From Gemmatimonadota bacterium (GTDB lineage: Bacteria; Latescibacterota; UBA2968; UBA8231), in contig JAPOYQ010000564.1 in the NCBI GenBank assembly GCA_026706505.1, positions 11,977 to 21,838 of the forward strand: a stretch of 9,862 nucleotides of DNA. Direction: 5' to 3'. A model generated the notes under the pieces. It made no database searches, was not told the DNA's origin, and saw only the letters and a list, made by a program, of their open reading frames with translations. The position numbers and the translations under genes are program-made. Positions 1-4,762 of this stretch are shown in pieces (positions within the stretch are counted from its first letter, which is position 1; every line of letters starts with the position of its first letter).

Positions 1-82
1 CGCCTAGTTGCCAGTGGGAAATCTGGGCGGTGGCACTTTGCGCTAAAATTAGGGTGAACAGGACGATTGTGGTACGGCGCAT
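1..82 (-). CDS. Third A-type exported protein (A3), N-terminal fragment
   Basis: Only the first 27 codons are present; the gene runs off the left edge of the window. The reverse strand from 82 reads MRRTTIVLFTLILAQSATAQ followed by ISHWQLG. The first 19 residues form a signal peptide: Arg-Arg, a hydrophobic core, and cleavage expected after Ala-Thr-Ala with Gln as the first mature residue. The ISHWQLG that follows matches ISTWQLGG at the same place in A1 and VAKWQLGG in A2, so this is almost certainly the start of a third copy of the A gene. It lies 70 bases downstream of the B2 stop, has a strong GGAAGGAG ribosome binding site, and is not in an overlapping frame with anything else. By analogy with the other units, a full A protein of about 670 residues and a B gene should follow outside the window. 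The ATG choice is well supported by the signal peptide and ribosome site. Confidence 0.88.
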   Translation of the reverse strand, partial: MRRTTIVLFTLILAQSATAQISHWQLG

Positions 83-93
83 AATAATGGCTC

Positions 94-110
94 TCCTTCC
101 GAAGGAAGGA
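94..110 (-). promoter_or_regulatory. Shine-Dalgarno sequence inside a hairpin upstream of A3
   Basis: On the minus strand this reads TCCTTCC, TTC, GGAAGGA: a perfect 7-bp stem with a 3-base loop. The 3' arm carries the purine-rich ribosome binding site GGAAGGAG, and the hairpin ends 11 bases before the A3 start codon. Folding would hide the ribosome site. The A2 gene has a different sequence with the same arrangement, which suggests selection on the structure. It could also simply be a strong Shine-Dalgarno sequence with a chance complement. Confidence 0.5.
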
Positions 111-112
111 TT

Positions 113-118
113 AATATA
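113..118 (-). promoter_or_regulatory. Possible -10 element for A3
   Basis: The 70-base gap between B2 and A3 (83-152) is AT-rich compared with the genes. On the minus strand it contains TATATT, 30 bases before the A3 start, at a distance similar to the TATCTT motifs upstream of A1 and A2. No convincing -35 box lies 16-18 bases upstream, so this is a weak call. No terminator hairpin with a T-run follows B2, and read-through from B2 into A3 remains possible. Confidence 0.22.
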
Positions 119-152
119 ATGCGACGTAAGCAATTGTCCTATTTGAGCAATA

Positions 153-2489
153 TCAGTACGCCACGGCGATGGTGCGCAGCGCTGTATCGTCGCCAGCGTC
201 AGCCGCTAGGTCGATGCGGCAGAGATAGGTGCCGGGTGGTACGAAGTCTCCTTGGGTTGCGCGTCCGTTCCAAGTGAAAACGTGAGCCACGCCGTCGATG
301 GTCGGAGTCGCCAGTTCGGCAACCGGCCGTCCGGCAAGATCGAAAATGCGCACTTGGGGCGTGTGTTGCTCGACCTTAAAGGCGACGAAGCGGATAACTA
401 CTTCGTCGTTGATGCCGTCGCCGTTGGGGGTGAGCACCGGCGAGGAAATCGAGAGTTCGTCGATGAGCTGAGTGGTGCCGGTCAGAGTGGGGAGCATGAC
501 GATATTGGCGCGGCGCATCAGCGGCTCGACCGATTGCCACAGATCTGGATGGCTGCTCGAACCCAAGTCGAGGCCGAAGAGCGTGGCGTTGTGTACTACG
601 CGGGTGGTGAAGCTGACTTGCACGGAGTCGGCGGTGATCGCGCGCGGCAGGCCGATTTGTAGGGTATCGGCGCGGATGGCTATGGAAGATGGCTCGATAT
701 TGGTATCGCCCGCGCGGACTTCGACATCGGACGCTGTGGTGGGGAGGGCAAAGCGCAATATGTCGAAACCCGCGTCCTCGGCATCGGCTGCGGACAACAA
801 GGTATAGGTGAAGCGCGTGTCCTCGTTGGGCAGGGCGACCCTAGGGGCAACTTGACCTCTTGCGCCCTGCAACAGCGCATCCTGGTACTTGAGAGACAGC
901 GCGTCAATCGCGGGTGCCACCTGTGGATCGTCAGTTGAGAGGATCATTTCCAATTGCACGAATCGGCGCGGGCTTTGCGACTTAAATGCCTCGCCGGAAA
1001 AGTTGTACGCCTCGCTCCACGCATCCCAGTCTTCGCTGACCACGACGGAGGTGTCGATCCTCCCCCGCAGCACTTTGGGCAGGCTGAGCCATTTCTCCTC
1101 GGTGATTGGCTCGCCGATCTTGTTGTGGAAGGTATAGACTTCGCCTTGGGTATTGCCCGAGCGCGAGCGCACCTGCAGGCGAGTGCCGGGTGGGATGTCG
1201 GCGTCCCAAGAGAGGTTGCTGATGACTTTGGGGCGTCCGTCGCCAGCAGTCTTGCCGAGATCGATAAAGTCCGAGTGCATGACGACCTCGGCGGGATGGC
1301 CCGGCGAAAACAGCATCAGTTCGGTCCAGCGCGAACCCCACCCTTGGGGGATGTGGGCGTGCCAGAACAGGTAGCGGACTCTGCGCGGTTGGAACAGATA
1401 GCGCAAATAGCGCACGGGATCGGCGTCGGGTTGATCAATGAGGGTAGCGAAATCGAAGGATTCGGGGATGGGGAGTTGGGAGCTGATGACGCGGGTGCCG
1501 TCCGAGTGGAGAAAGGTAAAGCCGCGCGGAGGGCTAGCCACGCTCCCGACCGTGCCTTCGCGCGGCCGGAGCGCGTAGAGGAAAAGCTCGTCGAGCCAGA
1601 ATACGGCTCCTAGGTCGATGAAAAACCAAGTGCCTTGATCCTCCCAAGTGCGGACGCGGCCCTCAAAGCCCACGGGCAGAATGGAACTGGCGGTGTTCAT
1701 GTCGCCATCGAGGATATTCTCGGTAGAGCGGGCGGTAAGTCCGTCGATGATGCCGCCGCGCTGGTCGTTGCCCAAGCTGACGTTGTCGCCGACGGCGAGG
1801 ACTTCGACCTCGGCTAGGGCGCCTTCAGGATCGAAGTCTTCAACGGTAAAGTTGATGTATTGGATGAGGCGGTACTGGTTGAATTTTTCCAGATCGACAT
1901 CGCGATTGGGGTCGAGGACCTGGGCGCTGTCTTGGAGGTCGAAGGCGAGGGGAATCGAGATGGTGGTATCCCGGTTGGGTTGAGTCGTGAGATAGACCGG
2001 GCGAAAAATAAAAAGATCGTCGAGGGCGTCGGAAGTGATGCCGGTGGCGGTAAAAACGGTGAACTGACGGAAGGGACGAGCGCCTGCTTGGTCGGGGAAG
2101 TGCAGGCGGATCTCGTTGGCCAGCACGGTGCGGCCGAGGTCGATCTGCACGAACCAATCGCCGAGGTCGTCTTCGGCAGAGGCTTGCCAAAAGGTTTCGC
2201 GGTCGCCGTCAATGATCCGCCCGGCTGCGGCCGGGTTGCTGCCGACTTCCCAGATCCCGCCCGGCACGTTGGCACCACGCGAGCGAGTGAGATGAGTGAA
2301 TTCGGTCGCGTTGGCGATGGCGTTGATCTTCTTGCGGAATTTGACTAGGCGCAACTGCCCGCTGTCGTCGAACTCGATTAGGCCGTGGGGTCGCTTCCAG
2401 GTTGACCAGCTATCTGCGCTGTCGAAGCGGAATTCTTCGGCGGCGAGCATTGTGGCCGAACAAAGCACCGAGAGCAACAGAGGACGCAT
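153..2489 (-). CDS. Exported discoidin/FlgD-like protein, B-type paralogue 2 (B2)
   Basis: This 778-residue protein is predicted to be exported. Residues 1-17 form a signal peptide with cleavage likely after Leu-Ala-Ala. Residues 20-75 resemble the opening strand region of a concanavalin-like fold (DSADSW-TW pattern). A first F5/8 type C (discoidin)-like domain spans about 80-235, with IIDGDRETFW at 92-101 and WFVQIDLG at 112-119. A second spans about 240-400, with ILDGDMNT at 259-266 and WFFIDLG at 288-294. Residues 405-535 hold an Ig-like module with RSRSGNT and SPRRFVQLE motifs. A further beta-rich region runs to about 680, and the last 92 residues form an FlgD/CHU_C-like Ig domain beginning at TPNGDGIND (687). 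It aligns along its whole length with B1. The start has no ribosome binding site and lies six bases after the A2 stop, suggesting coupled translation. The role is unknown; discoidin folds often bind glycans or protein surfaces. The only cysteine in the mature chain lies near the C-terminus (TYLCRID). Confidence 0.9.
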   Translation of the reverse strand: MRPLLLSVLCSATMLAAEEFRFDSADSWSTWKRPHGLIEFDDSGQLRLVKFRKKINAIANATEFTHLTRSRGANVPGGIWEVGSNPAAAGRIIDGDRETFWQASAEDDLGDWFVQIDLGRTVLANEIRLHFPDQAGARPFRQFTVFTATGITSDALDDLFIFRPVYLTTQPNRDTTISIPLAFDLQDSAQVLDPNRDVDLEKFNQYRLIQYINFTVEDFDPEGALAEVEVLAVGDNVSLGNDQRGGIIDGLTARSTENILDGDMNTASSILPVGFEGRVRTWEDQGTWFFIDLGAVFWLDELFLYALRPREGTVGSVASPPRGFTFLHSDGTRVISSQLPIPESFDFATLIDQPDADPVRYLRYLFQPRRVRYLFWHAHIPQGWGSRWTELMLFSPGHPAEVVMHSDFIDLGKTAGDGRPKVISNLSWDADIPPGTRLQVRSRSGNTQGEVYTFHNKIGEPITEEKWLSLPKVLRGRIDTSVVVSEDWDAWSEAYNFSGEAFKSQSPRRFVQLEMILSTDDPQVAPAIDALSLKYQDALLQGARGQVAPRVALPNEDTRFTYTLLSAADAEDAGFDILRFALPTTASDVEVRAGDTNIEPSSIAIRADTLQIGLPRAITADSVQVSFTTRVVHNATLFGLDLGSSSHPDLWQSVEPLMRRANIVMLPTLTGTTQLIDELSISSPVLTPNGDGINDEVVIRFVAFKVEQHTPQVRIFDLAGRPVAELATPTIDGVAHVFTWNGRATQGDFVPPGTYLCRIDLAADAGDDTALRTIAVAY

Positions 2490-2495
2490 TGGCCG

Positions 2496-4505
2496 TTAAT
2501 AGGCAATGCCCACGGCCAATAGTTGTTTGGCCTGGACGAATTGGGTTTGCAGTGCGATGGAGAGCAGGTAGAGTCCTGGCGGGAGGAGCTGGCCGGTCTC
2601 GTCGCGGCCATCCCAGGTAATCGCCCTCGGGCCGGAGTCTTGCAGGCCCTTGTCGAGGCGGGCGATGCGGCGGCCGTCCAAGGCGTACACTTCCAGCGCC
2701 ACGGGCACCGCACCGGGAAGGCGGAAGAGCGAATAATGCATCTGGAGCTGATCGTGGAAGCCGTCGCCATTGGGAGTCAGCACTGGAGTGGACAAAGCGA
2801 GCGATTGGATGAAATCAGGTGTTTCGTCGTTCGCGCCGAGCACCCGCAGGCTATTGGTGGAGACCGCCTCGCCAGCGTCGCCAGCCAAGATCGGCTGGGG
2901 GAGTGATTCGCTGTCGGCGGCAAAGATCTCGCCGGTAAAGGTGGAGGCGAATTCAAAAACTGCGGTGGCGAAGGTCACGCGGACCGGCGCGTTGTCGGTG
3001 CTAGTGACGCGCTGGGGCAATTGGATCACCAACCCGTCGTCTTCCGCTACTGCGACTGGATCGACGGGAGCGAGTGGGGTGCCCATTTCGAGACGGCGAA
3101 AGGCGGTGCGGCTGCCGGTGTGGATCCTGAGCGCGTCGAAGCCGGGAGCAGTGTCACCGTCGAATGCGGCCCGCACCTGATAGACGAATTCGGTCTCTTG
3201 GCCCAAGGCCACTTCGGTAAAGCCGCGCTTGGGCTGCGGGTCGTCGCGCCGAGCCACTTCGGCGAAAACCTCGGCGGCTAATAGGGGGGCGGTCTCGATC
3301 CACAGCGAGTCAATCCGCATCCAAGCGTCGAAGTCGCGGCTTTCTATGGACAGATCCACCTGTAGATGTGATCCGCTCCGGAGCCGGATAAGTTGGCCCG
3401 ATTCGGTGAAAGGCACCGACCAGAAGGACCAGTTGGCGGAATCGTAGCCGATGGAGGCGCGAATTCCGGGTCGTGGGTCGCGGTTGAGCTGGGCGGTGAG
3501 CGACTCGTAGTGCTCGCGCGAGACCTCCTTCTCACGGCCGATGTTGGTGTATTCGTGGTAGGTCGCCGGGCTGTCGTCGCGGCCGACGCGGACCTTGGCC
3601 TTGAGCCAGACGGGGGCGTCGGGATCTGCGACGACTGCGCCATCGACCAAGCGCAGCGGCGTGCCCGCCCAGTGCAGGCGACCGAAATTCACGACTTGGC
3701 CCAGATCGACAACTTGGCTGAGGTACACGACGCGCTGAGGTATGCCTTGGCCGAAGACCTCAAATCCCCCGATTGAGCCTTTGAGCGCGATGGCTTGGTT
3801 GCCTTGGCCGCCGCAGTCGCGGCAGATGTTGAGGGCTTCCTCGTCGGCCAGCGAGGTCTGCCGGCGCCAGCGAAAGAAGCGCACGTATTGGCGCGGGAAG
3901 TCAATGCGGACGACGGGGTCGAAGTTGGCACCCACGTTGGCGATGACCTGTTCGAACAGGTCGCGGCCGCCCCAGTTGACCGCGGGTTCTGAGTCTGAAC
4001 CGATGGAGACGTCAAAGGCCGGCGTGGTGTCGAACGGCAGCGGCGTGCCATCGGAGCGAAAACCCTGCGAGGGCGTGAAAAAGCCGAAGCCAACACCGGG
4101 GATTGGCACGGCGGTGTCAATCGAAAAGAAGGTACTGGTTATCGATTGGCTCTTAGGGGCGTTGTAGGTTGTGGAATCGCGATCGACTAAGAATACGCCG
4201 CTCTGGGTCGGATCGCCGCCGGCGCCGCCCCAGCGGTTCCAAAAGCGCGGCTTCTGACCATCGACATAGCCGAGGTTGTGCAGGGAGGGTTCGCGCCAGA
4301 ATTCCCAGTTTTCCAGCAGGTGAATGACGTTTTGATCTGGCTGCAAATAGAGCGGCTGGATCGCACCGTCGGCGAAATCGACGAGGACTTGGAGGGAGTC
4401 GCGCTGGTCCCACGCCGCCCCACTACCGCCCAGTTGCCACTTTGCTACCTGAGCGTGACTGGGCGCGACGGCGAGAACTAGGATTAAAGACCAAGCACTG
4501 CGCAT
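2496..4505 (-). CDS. Exported discoidin/FlgD-like protein, A-type paralogue 2 (A2)
   Basis: This 669-residue exported protein has a signal peptide at residues 1-18 (cleavage after Ser-His-Ala, then Gln). The N-terminal block carries WQLGG (23-27) and DGQKPRFW (82-89), both shared with A1. A discoidin-like jelly-roll follows at about 105-255, with VDRDSTTYN, GFFTPSQGFRSDGTPL (141-156) and RQYVRFFRWRR. From YLSQVVDLG (261-269) comes an Ig-like module with NWSFWS, then a domain beginning near FTEVALGQ, and finally an FlgD/CHU_C-like domain from TPNGDGFHD (577) to the terminal GIAY. A CRDC pair at residues 228 and 231 provides the protein's only two cysteines; A1 has none there. The ATG has a GGAGGT ribosome site 10 bases upstream. 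The gene begins the second A-B unit and precedes B2 by six bases. The function is not recognised; a secreted or surface structural or glycan-binding role is inferred only from the domain types. Confidence 0.9.
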   Translation of the reverse strand: MRSAWSLILVLAVAPSHAQVAKWQLGGSGAAWDQRDSLQVLVDFADGAIQPLYLQPDQNVIHLLENWEFWREPSLHNLGYVDGQKPRFWNRWGGAGGDPTQSGVFLVDRDSTTYNAPKSQSITSTFFSIDTAVPIPGVGFGFFTPSQGFRSDGTPLPFDTTPAFDVSIGSDSEPAVNWGGRDLFEQVIANVGANFDPVVRIDFPRQYVRFFRWRRQTSLADEEALNICRDCGGQGNQAIALKGSIGGFEVFGQGIPQRVVYLSQVVDLGQVVNFGRLHWAGTPLRLVDGAVVADPDAPVWLKAKVRVGRDDSPATYHEYTNIGREKEVSREHYESLTAQLNRDPRPGIRASIGYDSANWSFWSVPFTESGQLIRLRSGSHLQVDLSIESRDFDAWMRIDSLWIETAPLLAAEVFAEVARRDDPQPKRGFTEVALGQETEFVYQVRAAFDGDTAPGFDALRIHTGSRTAFRRLEMGTPLAPVDPVAVAEDDGLVIQLPQRVTSTDNAPVRVTFATAVFEFASTFTGEIFAADSESLPQPILAGDAGEAVSTNSLRVLGANDETPDFIQSLALSTPVLTPNGDGFHDQLQMHYSLFRLPGAVPVALEVYALDGRRIARLDKGLQDSGPRAITWDGRDETGQLLPPGLYLLSIALQTQFVQAKQLLAVGIAY

Positions 4506-4515
4506 CGGGCACTGT

Positions 4516-4529
4516 ACCTCCGTCGAGGT
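4516..4529 (-). promoter_or_regulatory. Shine-Dalgarno sequence inside a hairpin upstream of A2
   Basis: The minus strand reads ACCTC, GACG, GAGGT: a perfect 5-bp stem with a 4-base loop. The GGAGGT ribosome binding site overlaps the loop edge and the 3' arm. The hairpin ends 10 bases before the A2 start codon. The placement matches the 7-bp hairpin before A3 although the sequences differ. The stem is short and could form by chance. Confidence 0.42.
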
Positions 4530-4543
4530 GAAACGCTAGCGAG

Positions 4544-4557
4544 AAGATAACGCAAAA
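4544..4557 (-). promoter_or_regulatory. Upstream motif shared with A1, possible A2 promoter
   Basis: The minus strand reads TTTTGCGTTATCTT. The leader of A1 has TTTTGCGTATTTATCTT (9157-9173), the same two blocks separated by three more bases. TATCTT matches the -10 consensus TATAAT at four of six positions and lies 38 bases before the A2 start. No good -35 box is seen at 16-18 bases. Seven T residues (4554-4560) precede the block, but no GC-rich stem sits directly before them, so it is not read as a terminator. Confidence 0.3.
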
Positions 4558-4573
4558 AAAGCTATGCGCCGAA

Positions 4574-4581
4574 TTAAATAA
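4574..4581. repeat. Direct repeat TTAAATAA, left copy (candidate target-site duplication)
   Basis: TTAAATAA occurs here and again at 4734-4741, abutting the two ends of the putative 152-bp element. The exact match in length and position fits an 8-bp target duplication made on insertion. The sequence is AT-rich, so some risk of chance remains. Confidence 0.55.
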
Positions 4582-4733
4582 CTGATGTTATGCACGCGCC
4601 TTAGGTATGGGATGCTTCGCTGCGCTCAGCATGACAGGTGTTGTCGGTGTCATGCTGAGCGCAGCGAAGCGGAGTCGAAGCATCTCTATCCTGCCAGCGC
4701 CTAGCATACGGTCAGGACGATGCGGAACATCAG
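4582..4733. mobile_element. Probable MITE (152 bp) between units 1 and 2
   Basis: The element begins CTGATGTT and ends AACATCAG, a perfect 8-bp terminal inverted repeat that continues imperfectly inwards (about 15 of 24 positions match). It is bounded directly by 8-bp TTAAATAA repeats. It has no credible coding region and contains a long perfect palindrome (4614-4670). Small size, inverted ends, a target duplication and no transposase are the marks of a non-autonomous miniature element moved by a transposase encoded elsewhere. An 8-bp duplication fits several insertion-sequence families, so the family cannot be named. Removing the element and one repeat would leave about 97 bases between B1 and A2, close to the 70 bases between B2 and A3. 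An alternative is a REP-type hairpin that only by chance has flanking repeats. Confidence 0.55.
4614..4670. repeat. REP-like perfect palindrome, 23-bp stem
   Basis: Bases 4614-4636 (beginning GCTTCGCTGCGCTCAGC) are exactly complementary to 4648-4670 across an 11-base loop. Just outside, GATGCTTCG (4611-4619) is also complementary to CGAAGCATC (4676-4684), with extra bases GGAGT on the right side. So the right arm carries a partly repeated CGAAGC and the left arm looks shortened. The core, CATGCTGAGCGCAGCGAAG, resembles a palindromic intergenic repeat that I recall as common in diverse bacterial genomes. Downstream of B1, the hairpin could protect the 3' end of the A1-B1 message or reduce read-through. 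No T-run follows the stem on the minus strand, so it is not a standard Rho-independent terminator. Confidence 0.85.
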
Positions 4734-4741
4734 TTAAATAA
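4734..4741. repeat. Direct repeat TTAAATAA, right copy (candidate target-site duplication)
   Basis: This is identical to 4574-4581 and lies immediately after the right inverted end (AACATCAG) of the putative MITE, 22 bases before the end of the B1 stop codon. Confidence 0.55.
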
Positions 4742-4762
4742 TCACTGCTGGGATAGGAGGTG

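Noticed and set aside
954..1613. A 219-codon open frame on the plus strand opposite B2
   Set aside because: It lies wholly antisense to a gene with a signal peptide and a paralogue. Its translation has no recognisable domain, and long open antisense frames are expected in GC-rich genes.
2433..2489. B2 as a lipoprotein, from Cys10 in the signal region
   Set aside because: The residues before the cysteine (Ser-Val-Leu-Cys) do not fit a lipobox, which needs a small residue just before Cys, and a better signal peptidase I site follows at Leu-Ala-Ala.
3800..3830. CRDCGGQG in A2 as a DnaJ-type zinc finger
   Set aside because: DnaJ fingers need several CxxCxGxG repeats; only one CxxC pair occurs in this exported protein.
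4554..4560. Run of seven T residues on the minus strand as a Rho-independent terminator after B1
   Set aside because: No GC-rich stem lies directly before it; the strong palindrome ends more than 50 bases upstream. It falls in the A2 leader instead.
4582..4733. CRISPR array or tRNA in the longest gap
   Set aside because: There is a single inverted repeat without regularly spaced copies, and no cloverleaf with a T-arm motif is seen.
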